A stretch of DNA of 64,000 nucleotides, taken from contig SHZK01000006.1 of the NCBI GenBank assembly GCA_009692305.1, forward strand, positions 1-64,000, written 5' to 3'. The stretch comes from Gammaproteobacteria bacterium (GTDB taxonomy: Bacteria; Pseudomonadota; Gammaproteobacteria; Pseudomonadales; Pseudohongiellaceae). A program made the position numbers and the translations under genes. The notes beneath the pieces were generated by a model. That model was given only the letters and a program-made list of their open reading frames with translations, searched no databases and was not told the origin of the DNA. Shown here in pieces: positions 34,047-44,849 of this stretch (position 1 is its first letter; each line of letters opens with the position of its first letter).

Positions 34047-36439
34047 TCAGGCCGCTTTTTGTCCAGGTCGCTGTTGTGCATGGGCAGCGCGCCAAACATT
34101 TTCCGGCGTCGCTGGCATGTCGATGTGTTTTATCCCAAGAGCATTTGCTATGGCGTTGATTACCGCCGGTGGTGCGCCGATGGCGCCGGCTTCACCGCAG
34201 CCTTTCACGCCGAGGGGATTGTGTATGGGTACTGTGGGTGCATAGTCCACATCGAAGCTCGGCACGTTGTCGGCGCGGGGCATGGCGTAATCCATGAAGG
34301 ACGCCGTCAGCAGTTGGCCTTCGCTGTCGTAGCGGCAGCCTTCCAGCAGCGCCTGACCGATGCCGTGTACGATGCCGCCATGTACCTGGCCTTCCACAAT
34401 CATCGGGTTCACCAGACGGCCGAAGTCATCTACGGCGGAGTATTTCACGATCTCTACCTCGCCAGTGTCCAGGTCTACTTCCACTTCACACACGTGGGTG
34501 CCGGCCGGGAAGGAAAAGTTTAAGGGGTCGAAGAAGGCATTCTCATCGAAGCCCGGTTCGAGTCCCGCAGGATAACTGTGAGGCACGTAGGCATTGAACG
34601 CGACCGCGGCGATGTTCATCGCCTTGTCAGTGCCGGCCACGCTGAAGTTGCCATTGGCGAATTCGATATCGCCCTCGGCGGCTTCCAGGGCATGGGCCGC
34701 GATCTTCTTGCCCTTGGCAATTAATTTCTCGCAGGCTTTGGCAATGGCGACGCCGCCGACCGCGAGTGAGCGCGAGCCGTAAGTGCCCATGCCGAACTGG
34801 GTCTTTGCCGTGTCGCCGTGAATTACTTCGACGTTTTCGATGGGCACACCCAGCAACTCATTTATTAGTTGCGCGAACGTGGTCTCATGACCCTGGCCGT
34901 GGGAATGGGTGCCGGTAAACACCTGCACATTGCCGGTGGGATTGAAGCGCACCTGGGCGCTCTCCCATAAACCGACGCCACCGCCGAGCTGGCCCACCGC
35001 TGCCGACGGCGCGATGCCGCAGGCTTCGACATAGGAAGAGAGGCCGATGCCGCGCCGCTTGCCGCGCGCTTTCGCTGCCTGCGCGCGGGCGGGAAAGCCT
35101 TTGTAGTCGGCCAGTATCAGGGCTTTGTCGAGCGCTTCCTCGTAGTCGCCGCTGTCATAACACTGGACAACGGGTGTCTGGTAGGGGAACGCATCCTTGG
35201 GAATAAAATTCTTGCGGCGGATTTCTGCCGGGTCCATGTTCATGTCGGCGGCGCAGACGTCTACCAGTCTTTCCAGCAGGTAAGTCGCTTCCGGGCGACC
35301 GGCACCGCGACTCGCATCCACCGGCGAGGTGTTCGTGTACACGGCTTTTACTTCGGAATAAATCAGCGGCGTGCGGTATTGGCCTGCCAACAGAAAGGCG
35401 TAGAGATAACTCGGTACCATGGTGGCGAAGGTGGACAGATAGGCGCCAAGGTTCGCATTCGTCATTACGCGCAGCGCGAGGAAGTTGCCGTCCTTGTCCA
35501 TGGCCATCTCGGCTTTCGACACATGATCGCGGCCGTGGGCATCGGACAGGAAGGCCTCGGTGCGATCGGCAGTCCATTTCACCGGGCGCTGGACTTTGCG
35601 GCAGGCCCAGCCGACGACCAGTTCTTCGGCGTAGATAAAAATCTTCGCGCCGAAGCCGCCGCCGACATCAGGCCCGACCACGCGCAACTTGTGTTCCGGT
35701 GCGAGCTGGTTAAATGCGCTCAGCACTAGACGATGCACGTGAGGATTCTGCGTAGTGACGTGAAGCGTGATTTCTTCGGTACCGGTGTTGTACTCGCCGA
35801 GTGCCGCGCGCGGCTCCATCGGGTTTGTCACCATGCGGTTGTTCACCAGATCGAGGCTCGAGACTTTGTGTGCCTTCGCGAAGGTGGCTTCGACGGCGGC
35901 CTTGTCACCGAACGGCCAGTTAAAGCACATATTATTCGGAGCGACGTCGTGAATCTGTTGTTGTCCCGCATCGGTGGCGTGGGCGGTGCTCGTCACGGCG
36001 GGCAGTATGCCGTAGTCGACCTCTACCAGTTCGGCGCTATCGCGCGCCTGTGCATAGGTCTCGGCAATAACAATCGCCACATGGTCACCGACGTAATTGA
36101 CTTTGCCTTGCGCCAGGGCAGGGTGCACCGCGGCGCGATGGGGTTGGCCGTCGTCGCTGGTCACGGTAACGCCACAGATCAGCGGTCCGATGCCATCGCC
36201 GGCGAGATCGGTGCCGGTTAGCACAGCGACGACGCCGGGGGCGGCGCGGGCGGCGTCGGTCTTTATACTATTAATGGTGGCGTGAGCGTGGGGTGAACGC
36301 ACGAACACGGCGTGGGTTTGGCCGGCGACGTTGATGTCATCGGTGTAGCGGCCCTTGCCGATCAGAAAGCGGCGGTCTTCCTTGCGTAGTACGCTGGCAC
36401 CGATGCCGGTTCCAGCTGCAGATCCGGATTGAGTGGCGC

Positions 36440-36443
<4 letters not shown>
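34047..36443 (-). CDS. coxL: Molybdenum hydroxylase large subunit, form II CO-dehydrogenase-like (copy 1)
   Basis: A 798-residue protein of the xanthine oxidase/CODH family with [23 protein letters not shown] at the start, [11 protein letters not shown], the conserved glutamate in [14 protein letters not shown] and a long [27 protein letters not shown] tail. The diagnostic active-site loop reads [14 protein letters not shown]. Form I CODH has AYxCSFR; form II has AYRGAGR; here serine replaces the tyrosine. The cysteine that carries the copper in true CODH is therefore absent, and CO oxidation cannot be assumed. Substrates of form II enzymes are not settled. It overlaps coxS by 4 bp. Confidence 0.88.
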
Positions 36444-36916
<473 letters not shown>

Positions 36917-37084
36917 CTGCGACCTCCTTTGGGCGCGTCTGTTACCGAACCGGTTAGCGGGAGGGCAGGCAGGCGCTTGTTCTTGTTGTCCACTAAGTCG
37001 TGCACTTATCCGTTTGACGGCCCGACAGTGTCAGAGATTGCCGCGGCCGGGTCAAGCGCCGCGCGGCTCGAAGATGGCATGTCT

Positions 37085-37666
37085 TCAGGTAAGTAGCAGG
37101 TAGACGAGGACGGCGGCACAGCCGCCTGAAAGAGCCCATAGCCAGGTGGGTAATTTGGCGTCGGAGCCGGCTTTGGCGGCAGCTGTTTGCGCATCTGCCG
37201 GATCGGCAACGCGCTCCAGCAGCGTCGGATTCGCCGCCAGCTCACTAAACTTGCCGAAGAATTCATCCGCCAGTTTTTTCGCGGTGCCATCGATCAGGCG
37301 ACCACCCAATTGTGCCAGCTTGCCGCCGACATTGGCCTTGGCGTGATAGGCGAGAATGGTGTCATTGCCATCTGCGCGCAGGGAGACTGCGGCACTGCCA
37401 TTGGCAAAGCCGGCAGCACCACCCTGACCCTCGGCGACGATGATGTAGCTGTTGGGGGCATCGATGTCGGTGAGGGTGACATCGAATTTGAACTTCGCTT
37501 TTACCGGGCCCACCTTGGTGGTGATCGCGGCCTTGAAACTGGTGGGGCTGGTCGCTTCCAGTTCATCGCAACCTGGTATGGCTGCTCTCAGTGTCGCCAC
37601 GTCATTCAGCGCTGCCCAAACCTGCTCGCGGCTGGCCGCGATGCGATGTTCGACGTTCATTTCCAT
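37085..37666 (-). CDS. coxG: CoxG-like SRPBCC protein with a C-terminal membrane anchor
   Basis: A 193-residue protein: an SRPBCC/CoxG fold ([70 protein letters not shown]), a short Ala-rich linker, and a C-terminal hydrophobic anchor ([18 protein letters not shown]). CoxG is thought to tether CO dehydrogenase to the cytoplasmic membrane. It is the first gene of the minus-strand operon. Confidence 0.9.
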   Translation of the reverse strand: MEMNVEHRIAASREQVWAALNDVATLRAAIPGCDELEATSPTSFKAAITTKVGPVKAKFKFDVTLTDIDAPNSYIIVAEGQGGAAGFANGSAAVSLRADGNDTILAYHAKANVGGKLAQLGGRLIDGTAKKLADEFFGKFSELAANPTLLERVADPADAQTAAAKAGSDAKLPTWLWALSGGCAAVLVYLLLT

Positions 37667-38029
37667 GTCTTGTAATCCTGCAAGTCCTTAGGGGACATCT
37701 ATAAAAGTACAATTTAACCGCAAGTCCTTAATTCTCCTAATTGCTCGTTAAATTGTGGGTGTCTCTATCTTTTCTCCTATCTTTTTTCTATCTTTTTTTC
37801 CTTTTTAGTTGCCGAACCCTGCGGTCATGTTCGGCGCCAGCGTTTATGACGAGGCCGATTGCAGCCATGCCAGTGCGGGAGATGCAGAGAAGGGGCTGAC
37901 AAGTCTGGCCCGTAGCATCCAATAGTTCGTCTATTTGGCATTTTGTTGTAGTTCCCTGCTGGCTCTCTGGCGGTTTTTCTTTTACTTTGAGGGGCACGAG
38001 TCTTTCATTGAATCCATAAGAGAAAAAGT
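37667..38029. promoter_or_regulatory. Divergent promoter region between the two coxL loci
   Basis: No gene is seen. ACAATTTAAC (37709-37718) and its complement GTTAAATTGT (37747-37756) form a 10-bp inverted repeat with 28 bp between. GCAAGTCCTTA occurs at 37680-37690 and 37720-37730. A long pyrimidine-rich tract follows (about 37760-37806). These are candidate sites for a regulator shared by the divergent operons. Confidence 0.4.
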
Positions 38030-40339
38030 ATGCAGAAGTTCGGCATCGGTCAGGCAGTCACCCGCATCGAAGACAGGCGTCTCACCACTGGCCAGGGCCG
38101 CTTCATTGATGACATAACACTCGCCAATGAGACTTGTGCGGTATTCGTGCGCTCACCCCACGCCCACGCCCTCATTAAATCCATTGATACCGAAGCCGCC
38201 CGCAGCATGCCCGGTGTGCTGGGTATTTATACGGTAGCCGACCTGCAAGCAGCCAACATCGGCAATGTGCCCTGTCTGGCCGCGGTAGCAAATACAGATG
38301 GTTCCGCATTTGTGGTGCCTCCCCGACCGGCATTGGCGGCAGGACGTGTGCGCCATGTTGGAGATGCGGTCGCCATGGTAGTGGCCGAGACGCCGCTGCA
38401 AGCGCGGGATGCAGCCGAAGCGGTTTGGGTAGATTACGAAAGCCTGGCGGCGGTGGCGGATACCAAGGGCGCATTGGCCGCTGCTGCACCGCAAGTTTGG
38501 GAGCAGGCTGCCAACAATTGCGCATTTGATTGGGCCACCGGTGATGCAGTTGCAGTCGCGCAAGCCATGCAAGGCGCGGCGCATGTGGTGGAGTTGGAGT
38601 TGGTTAACAATCGGGTTATTCCCACCTCCATAGAAACCCGCGGCGCCATCGCGTCACTGGAAGCCAAGACCGGCCGGCTGGTGCTGCATGTTTCCTGCCA
38701 GGGCGTGCACCTCATGCGCCGGATATTGGCCAATGATATTTTCAAAGTGCCGGAAGCCGACTTGCACATACTGTGCGACGACGTCGGCGGCGGTTTCGGC
38801 ATGAAGATCTTCCTGTTTCCGGAATACGTTGTGACCTTGTTTGCGGCGCGCGCACTGGGGCGGCCGGTGAAATGGATATCCGATCGTAGTGAAGCCTTCG
38901 TCAGCGACAGTCATGGTCGTGACAATGTCACCCGCATGCGACTGGCGCTGGACAGGGACGCCAACATACTCGGGCTGAAGGTGAATACGATTGCGAACCT
39001 CGGCGCCTACCTGTCCAACTTCGCGCCGTTCGTAGCCACTGCGGCTGGTGCGGCGATGCTGGTTGGTTGCTACCGGGTTCCCTGCGCACACGTGACGGTG
39101 CAGGGTGTATTCACCAACACCGCGCCGGTAGATGCCTATCGTGGCGCCGGGCGACCCGAGGCAATCTATGCCATAGAAAGATTGATGGATGTAGCGGCTT
39201 ATGACCTCGGCATTACCCCAGATGAAATGAGGCGGCGGAATTTCATTCCGCCCGAGGCGATGCCCTATGACACTTGTTTGGGTGCAACCTATGATTCGGG
39301 TGAGTTCGGCAAGAATCTCGCGGATGCCCTGATACTGGCGCATTGGAATGACTTCGAGACACGGCGCGCGGCAGCGCTACAGTGCGGCAAATTGCGCGGT
39401 ATCGGTTTGGCCTGTTACATCGAACGCTGCGCCGGTGGCGCGCCGGAGCAGGCCCGACTGCAAGTAGCTGGTGATGGCCATATCACCTTGTACATCGGCA
39501 CTCAAATCAACGGACAGGGACATGAGACGGCGTTTCGGCAAATTATTTGCGAAAGGCTCGGCGTGGAATTTTCAGACATAACAATTGTTCAAGGGGACTC
39601 CGACCAGGTTGCCTCAGGTGGTGGCACCATGGGTTCACGCTCGGTGCCGGTAGGCGGCGCCGCGATTGGCATGGCCGCCGTGAAACTGATAGAAGCTGCC
39701 AAACAAAAGGCGGCGGAAATGCTGGAGGCAGGAGTCGGGGATGTGGAATTCAGCGACGGCATGTTTCGCATCGTCGGTACTGATCGCAGCCAGAGTTTCA
39801 AGAGCGTGGCGCAAGCCGCAGCACCCTCCAATGGCGGTGCCAGCTTCGATGAGGCAGATACTTTTGCGCCGGGTTCTTCGACGTTTCCCAACGGTACGCA
39901 CATCTGCGAATTGGAAATCGACAAGGTCACGGGCGCGATTGTCGTGGTGGACTACTCGGTGGTGGATGATTTTGGCAAGGTGATCAATCCCTTGTTGCTG
40001 GAAGGACAGGTGCATGGCGGTATCGGGCAAGGTCTCGGACAGGCGTTGCTGGAACATTGCTGTTATGATCCCGAGTCGGGGCAATTGCTGTCGGCGACGT
40101 TCATGGATTACACCATGCCACGCGCGGCGCATTTTCCCCCGATCCGGTTTCAACGTAACGAAGTGCCGTGCAAGACCAACCCACTGGGCATCAAGGGGGC
40201 AGGCGAAGCCGGTGCCATTGGCGCGCCGCCAGCCATCATCAATGCGATTGTGAATGCCCTGCGTGACCATAACGTGCGCCATGTGAACATGCCGATGACG
40301 ACGGGCAGGATGTGGGAATTGTTGCAGGCGTCCGCGTAA
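38030..40339 (+). CDS. Molybdenum hydroxylase large subunit, form II CO-dehydrogenase-like (copy 2, no S/M partners)
   Basis: This 769-residue paralogue of the product at 34047 has GIGQAVTRIEDRRLTTGQGRFIDDI, DDVGGGFGMKIF, the loop [14 protein letters not shown] (a standard form II motif) and [14 protein letters not shown] with the conserved glutamate. No small or medium subunit gene follows it; the only such genes in the window belong to the divergent operon. It may borrow those subunits or use others elsewhere. It leads a plus-strand run with an SDR, an MFS transporter, an NHL protein and an MDR reductase, which looks like a catabolic operon. Confidence 0.87.
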   Translation: MQKFGIGQAVTRIEDRRLTTGQGRFIDDITLANETCAVFVRSPHAHALIKSIDTEAARSMPGVLGIYTVADLQAANIGNVPCLAAVANTDGSAFVVPPRPALAAGRVRHVGDAVAMVVAETPLQARDAAEAVWVDYESLAAVADTKGALAAAAPQVWEQAANNCAFDWATGDAVAVAQAMQGAAHVVELELVNNRVIPTSIETRGAIASLEAKTGRLVLHVSCQGVHLMRRILANDIFKVPEADLHILCDDVGGGFGMKIFLFPEYVVTLFAARALGRPVKWISDRSEAFVSDSHGRDNVTRMRLALDRDANILGLKVNTIANLGAYLSNFAPFVATAAGAAMLVGCYRVPCAHVTVQGVFTNTAPVDAYRGAGRPEAIYAIERLMDVAAYDLGITPDEMRRRNFIPPEAMPYDTCLGATYDSGEFGKNLADALILAHWNDFETRRAAALQCGKLRGIGLACYIERCAGGAPEQARLQVAGDGHITLYIGTQINGQGHETAFRQIICERLGVEFSDITIVQGDSDQVASGGGTMGSRSVPVGGAAIGMAAVKLIEAAKQKAAEMLEAGVGDVEFSDGMFRIVGTDRSQSFKSVAQAAAPSNGGASFDEADTFAPGSSTFPNGTHICELEIDKVTGAIVVVDYSVVDDFGKVINPLLLEGQVHGGIGQGLGQALLEHCCYDPESGQLLSATFMDYTMPRAAHFPPIRFQRNEVPCKTNPLGIKGAGEAGAIGAPPAIINAIVNALRDHNVRHVNMPMTTGRMWELLQASA

Positions 40340-40376
40340 ACAAAAATACGGTCAAACAGACCGACAAAGGAGAGGT

Positions 40377-41246
40377 CTGGGTAAAGTAGCATTAGTCACA
40401 GGCACATCAACTGGTGTCGGTTTACATTTATCAGTCATGCTTGCGCAGCAGGGCTATACCACCTATGCAACGATGCGCAATCTATCGAAGCAAGATGCGC
40501 TGCTGAAGCTGGCGAAGGAAGCCGGCGTCAAGATCAAACTGAAAGCGCTGGACGTGCAGGACTCCGCCAGTGTGCAGAACTGTGTAAATGAAATACTCGC
40601 CGAGGCGGGTGGCATCGATTTACTGGTGAACAATGCCGGAGCCGGTTTCGTGCGCACCACCGAGCAGGCGACAGAAGCAGAAATCCAGTGGGTGCTGGAT
40701 GTGAACTTCATGGGCGTGGTGCGTTGCACCAAGGCCGTAATTGCCCACATGCGGGAAAAGCGCAGCGGCTATATTATCAATGTAACGTCGGTGGGCGGTC
40801 TGGTGGGGCAACCTTTCAACGAATTCTACTGCGGTGCCAAATTTGCCGTGGAAGGTTATACCGAATCCCTGGCCAGCTATGTGCAACCGAAGTTTGGCAT
40901 CAACTTCACCTGTGTCGAACCCGGCGGCATCACCACTGAATTTGCCAACAGTGTATTCAGCCAACTGCATAGCACCGGCGGTATGCTGGAAGACGAATAC
41001 AAACCAATTTTGCAGCAATATATAGGAGCTGCACAGGCGCGCCGCGCTGCGCAAGGCGATGCCGGAGTATTTCAAACAGCGGAACAAGTGGCGCAGGTTA
41101 TTGTCGATTGTGCCAACAATCCGCAGCCACCCATAAGAGTACGCACGTCCGCTTGGGCAGAGAATTTCTGTCAACTTAAAACCGGGCTCGATCCAGACGG
41201 CAGGAAGTTGCAGGCACTGGTTCTGAAAAATGTATTGGGCGAATGA
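40377..41246 (+). CDS. Short-chain dehydrogenase/reductase, probable CTG start
   Basis: The SDR of 289 residues has the cofactor motif TGTSTGVG, the NNAG motif, and catalytic S-Y-K in INVTSVGG and EFYCGAKFAVEGYTESLA. The first ATG (40437) falls after the TGxxxGxG motif. The only suitable upstream codon after the preceding stop is CTG at 40377, which stands 3-5 bp after AAGGAGAGG and yields GKVALVTGTSTGVG, a normal SDR start. So I place the start at CTG. The substrate is unknown; it is likely to act with the neighbouring molybdenum hydroxylase and MDR enzymes. Confidence 0.82.
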   Translation: MGKVALVTGTSTGVGLHLSVMLAQQGYTTYATMRNLSKQDALLKLAKEAGVKIKLKALDVQDSASVQNCVNEILAEAGGIDLLVNNAGAGFVRTTEQATEAEIQWVLDVNFMGVVRCTKAVIAHMREKRSGYIINVTSVGGLVGQPFNEFYCGAKFAVEGYTESLASYVQPKFGINFTCVEPGGITTEFANSVFSQLHSTGGMLEDEYKPILQQYIGAAQARRAAQGDAGVFQTAEQVAQVIVDCANNPQPPIRVRTSAWAENFCQLKTGLDPDGRKLQALVLKNVLGE

Positions 41247-41256
41247 GAGGTAGAGC

Positions 41257-42582
41257 ATGAACGAACCAGGCACATCAAATCCTGCGGAAGAGCAAACACC
41301 ACCAGCGGTTAGCAATCCTTACACAACCGCAAAAGCCAGAAACTACGCGCTCGGCATTCTCACTGTTGTCTACAGTTTCAATTTCATAGACCGGCAGTTG
41401 TTATCTATCCTGCAAGAGTCGATCAAGCTGGAGTTGTCCCTGTCTGACAGCCAGTTAGGTCTGCTGACCGGTTTTGCCTTCGCCATGTTCTATGTCACTG
41501 CCGGTATACCCATTGCGCACTGGGCGGATCGGGGCAATCGACGCAATATTGTTGCGCTCGCCATCGGTGTCTGGAGTTTTATGACAGCGATCAGCGGCTT
41601 CGTACAAAATTACACGCAGCTGTTACTCGCGCGTATCGGTGTTGGTATCGGAGAGGGGGGTGGCAGTCCGTCCTCACACTCCATCGTGTCTGATATTTTC
41701 CCGCCGGCGAGACGCGCCACTGCACTTTCGATTTATTCAACTGGCGTCAACATCGGCATTTTGTTTGGTTTCCTGTTTGGTGGCTGGCTCAATCAATTCT
41801 TCGGCTGGCGCGTAGCTTTTGTAGTGGTTGGCCTGCCGGGAATACTGATTGCATTCCTGATTCGCAAAACTCTACCTGAGCCAATCCGTGGCCTGAATGA
41901 AAATAAACAAGTGCCCGCCACGCTGGTCCCTTTTGCCGATGTAGTGGCACTGCTCTGGAGCCGACGCTCGTTCCGGCACATGGCGCTCGCTGCCGGTCTC
42001 AATGCCTTCGCCGCTTATGGCACACTGAACTGGTTGGCGTCCTTCTTCATTCGCAGTCATGGCATGACCACTGGTGAGTTGGGTACCTGGCTGGCAATGT
42101 CGACAGGATTATTCGGTGCCATCGGCGTATTCGCCGGTGGTGTAATAGCCGACAAGCTGGCCCCACGAGACAAGCGCTGGTATGTGTGGTTGCCGGCTAT
42201 TGCCGGGTTTATCAGTTTACCCTGCATGCTGGTGGTGTATTTGACCTCAAGCCAGTACACCGCGCTGATTTTCGCGTTTGTTCCTGGCTTGCTGTTTAAC
42301 GTATATCTGGGAACCACCATTGCCACGTCCCACGCACTGGTGGGACAACGCATGCGCGCTACTGCATCGGCAATTTTATTTCTGATATTGAATATTATTG
42401 GTCTCGGTCTTGGCCCCTGGTCAATCGGCATGTTCAGCGACTATCTGCAACCAACTCTGGGTGCCGAGTCGCTGCGTTATGCCATGGTGGCGCTGATTCC
42501 AACTGTACTATTCTGGTCATCGTGCCATTTCCTTCTGGCTTCGACCAGTTTGCGCGCTGATCTGGCGGCGTCGCCAGACTAG
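41257..42582 (+). CDS. MFS transporter (organic acid/sugar-acid type)
   Basis: The 441-residue protein has 12 predicted helices and MFS motifs: FNFIDRQLLSILQESIKLELSLSDSQLGLLTGFAFAMFY at helix 1-2, the loop 2-3 motif HWADRGNRRNI, and VGIGEGGGSPSSHSIVSDIFPPARRATALSIY. This wording is that of spinster-like/aromatic-acid MFS carriers common in marine proteobacteria. It starts 10 bp after the SDR and probably imports the substrate of the operon. Confidence 0.88.
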   Translation: MNEPGTSNPAEEQTPPAVSNPYTTAKARNYALGILTVVYSFNFIDRQLLSILQESIKLELSLSDSQLGLLTGFAFAMFYVTAGIPIAHWADRGNRRNIVALAIGVWSFMTAISGFVQNYTQLLLARIGVGIGEGGGSPSSHSIVSDIFPPARRATALSIYSTGVNIGILFGFLFGGWLNQFFGWRVAFVVVGLPGILIAFLIRKTLPEPIRGLNENKQVPATLVPFADVVALLWSRRSFRHMALAAGLNAFAAYGTLNWLASFFIRSHGMTTGELGTWLAMSTGLFGAIGVFAGGVIADKLAPRDKRWYVWLPAIAGFISLPCMLVVYLTSSQYTALIFAFVPGLLFNVYLGTTIATSHALVGQRMRATASAILFLILNIIGLGLGPWSIGMFSDYLQPTLGAESLRYAMVALIPTVLFWSSCHFLLASTSLRADLAASPD

Positions 42583-42603
42583 TTGATCAAAAGAGATAAC
42601 TAT

Positions 42604-43617
42604 ATGAAAAAGATTATGCTCATCGCGATTGTCTTGACTGCCACAGCGACTGCCGTTGCTCAGGAGAATCCCTATCAGGTGATCTATCACTGGGGTGTAT
42701 TACCCGATGGCCGACCCATGGGCGTCGTCACTGGCGTACATCCTGATCCGGATGGCAAACACATCTGGGTGCTGGAGCGGTGCAGTGAAAACCAGTGTGC
42801 CGGCTCAGACCTGCATCCGCTGCACAAGCTGGATATGGAAGGTAATACGGTACAGAGCATCGGTGCTGGCCTGTTCGCATGGCCCCACGGTTTTGATATT
42901 GATGCGGAAGGCAATATCTGGATCACCGAAGGCGCGCCGGCAGGTGATCCACGCGGTGAGCCTGGCTTTGAACGCGGCATGGGCCATCAGGTAATCAAGA
43001 TCAATCAGAGTGGAGAAGTGTTGATGCGCCTCGGTGAAGCCGGCGTGGCAGGTGTGGATGCGGATCACTTCAATGGTCCGGCGGCGGTACTGATCGCACC
43101 CAATGGCGAAATCTGGGTGGCAGACGGTCATCGCGGCGGCAACAATCGCATCATGAAATTCTCTGCCAGCGGCGAATTGCTTTTGCAACTCGGTGGCGGC
43201 ATCGAAGACACCAGTCTCGAGAGCAGCCGCTTCAACGATCCCCATGACATGAAGATGGATTCACAGGGCCGCTTGTTCGTCGCTGACCGGGGCAATAACC
43301 GCATCCAGATTTTTAATCAGAACGGTGAATTGCTGGACATCTGGACGCAGTACGGTCGGCCCAGCGGCATTTGGATCGACGCCAACGACAAAATCTTTGT
43401 GGCTGACGGCATGTCGGGCGAACAGTGGAATCGGGGTTGGGAGCGCGGCATTCGAATCGGTGATGCGAAGACTGGTTATGTCACCGAGTTTATTCCCGAC
43501 TATGAAATTGTGAATGGCAGCGGCATCGAGTTTCTGGCATCGGATGACGCGGGCAATATCTACGCTGGGCAAGTGGGCCGGCAGCGGTTTGAGAAATACG
43601 TGCGCGTGCGGCCCTAA
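42604..43617 (+). CDS. Exported NHL-repeat beta-propeller protein
   Basis: A 337-residue precursor with a signal peptide (about 1-20, ATAVAQ) and at least four NHL blades (FAWPHGFDIDAEGNIWITE, FNGPAAVLIAPNGEIWVADG, FNDPHDMKMDSQGRLFVADRGNNRIQIFN, RPSGIWIDANDKIFVADG). Similar proteins are related to the lyase domain of peptidylglycine amidation enzymes, but no catalytic assignment is possible. The ATG at 42604 is chosen over a TTG at 42583 as it directly starts the signal peptide. Confidence 0.82.
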   Translation: MKKIMLIAIVLTATATAVAQENPYQVIYHWGVLPDGRPMGVVTGVHPDPDGKHIWVLERCSENQCAGSDLHPLHKLDMEGNTVQSIGAGLFAWPHGFDIDAEGNIWITEGAPAGDPRGEPGFERGMGHQVIKINQSGEVLMRLGEAGVAGVDADHFNGPAAVLIAPNGEIWVADGHRGGNNRIMKFSASGELLLQLGGGIEDTSLESSRFNDPHDMKMDSQGRLFVADRGNNRIQIFNQNGELLDIWTQYGRPSGIWIDANDKIFVADGMSGEQWNRGWERGIRIGDAKTGYVTEFIPDYEIVNGSGIEFLASDDAGNIYAGQVGRQRFEKYVRVRP

Positions 43618-43618
43618 T

Positions 43619-43666
43619 CTTACTCATATTTAATCTTACTCATATTTAAACTTGCTCATATAAAGA
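43619..43666. repeat. Tandem 16-bp repeat, three copies
   Basis: CTTACTCATATTTAAT is present three times in a row with one to five changes, directly before the MDR gene. It covers the whole gap between the two genes. Confidence 0.75.
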
Positions 43667-43674
43667 GAAACTAT

Positions 43675-44808
43675 ATGTCATCGAATACCACCTATCTGCA
43701 AATGTTCTCCACTGTTTCTGCAGCCGGAGAGCTGCGCCTCGAGCTGGTCGAGAAAGCCATACCCAAACCCGAGGCGAGTCAGGTGCTGGTAAGAATTGAA
43801 GCGACTCCGATAAATCCGTCTGATCAGGGCGTCATGTTTGGCATGTCAGATATTGGCGCGGGCAAGTCCTCTGGCATCGGTAAAAATCCGGTATTTACTG
43901 CGCCTGTTTCCGAACAAGGCTTGCGTGTGATGAAAGCGCGAGTGGGTCAGACACTTGCTGTCGGCAACGAAGGCGCGGGCACGGTAGTGGCGACCGGTAC
44001 CAGTGAGTTGGCGCAGAGTCTGGCCGGAAAGATTGTCGCAGTAATGGGAGGCAGCATGTATGGGCAGTATCGCTGCGTCGAGGCGGCGGCCTGTCTGCCA
44101 CTGTTGGCAGGTCACACAGCCAAAGATGGCGCGTCTTGTTTCGTCAATCCATTAACGGCGCTGTGCATGATTGAGACCATGAAACTGGAAGGTCATACGG
44201 CACTTGTGCATACCGCCGCCGCGTCAAATCTTGGCCAGATGCTGGTTCGAATTTGCCAGGCTGATGGTGTTGCGCTGGTAAACATCGTGCGCTCCGAACA
44301 GCAGGCTAAATTACTGCGCGACATGGGCGCTAAATATGTGGTGAATAGTAGCAAGGATAGTTTCATGACTGACCTGACCGATGCGATTCATGCTACCGGT
44401 GCCACGCTTGCCTTCGATGCTACCGGTGGTGGCATGCTGGCTTCTAACATTCTCTCTTGTATGGAATCTGCTGCGGCGCGCACACCTGGCGCGTACAGCA
44501 TTTACGGATCAGTTAAACACAAGCAAGTGTATCTCTATGGCGGGCTGGATACTTCGGTGACCACGCTTAACCGCGGCTACGGCATGGCGTGGGGAGTTGG
44601 CGGCTGGTTATTGCCCAACTTTCTGGCCAAAGCCGGCATGGAAGTGGCCGCACGCCTGCGCACTCGCGTCGCCAAAGAACTGAAGACCAACTTTGCCAGT
44701 CACTATACAAACGAAATTTCTCTGACAGAAGCGTTACAGGCGGACACCGTGCGCCAGTATTACGCGAAGCATACTGGTGAGAAATATTTGATTTGTCCGC
44801 AGCGGTAA
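43675..44808 (+). CDS. Medium-chain dehydrogenase/reductase, quinone-oxidoreductase-like
   Basis: A 377-residue MDR protein with a GroES-like N-domain (VLVRIEATPINPSDQGVMFG, VGNEGAGTVVATG) and a Rossmann domain (LVHTAAASNLGQMLVRICQADGVALVNIVRSEQQAKLLRDMGAKYVVN). It has no zinc-ligand set, so it is likely an NADPH enone/quinone reductase rather than an alcohol dehydrogenase. It is the last plus-strand gene of the presumed catabolic operon. Confidence 0.84.
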   Translation: MSSNTTYLQMFSTVSAAGELRLELVEKAIPKPEASQVLVRIEATPINPSDQGVMFGMSDIGAGKSSGIGKNPVFTAPVSEQGLRVMKARVGQTLAVGNEGAGTVVATGTSELAQSLAGKIVAVMGGSMYGQYRCVEAAACLPLLAGHTAKDGASCFVNPLTALCMIETMKLEGHTALVHTAAASNLGQMLVRICQADGVALVNIVRSEQQAKLLRDMGAKYVVNSSKDSFMTDLTDAIHATGATLAFDATGGGMLASNILSCMESAAARTPGAYSIYGSVKHKQVYLYGGLDTSVTTLNRGYGMAWGVGGWLLPNFLAKAGMEVAARLRTRVAKELKTNFASHYTNEISLTEALQADTVRQYYAKHTGEKYLICPQR

Positions 44809-44849
44809 TTGCGCGGCGCGGTATTTGCGCAGTGCAACAATGCCTGCGC

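Noticed and set aside
34550-34575. GGTTCGAGTCC as a tRNA T-loop
   Set aside because: It lies inside coxL and no acceptor or anticodon stem can be formed around it.
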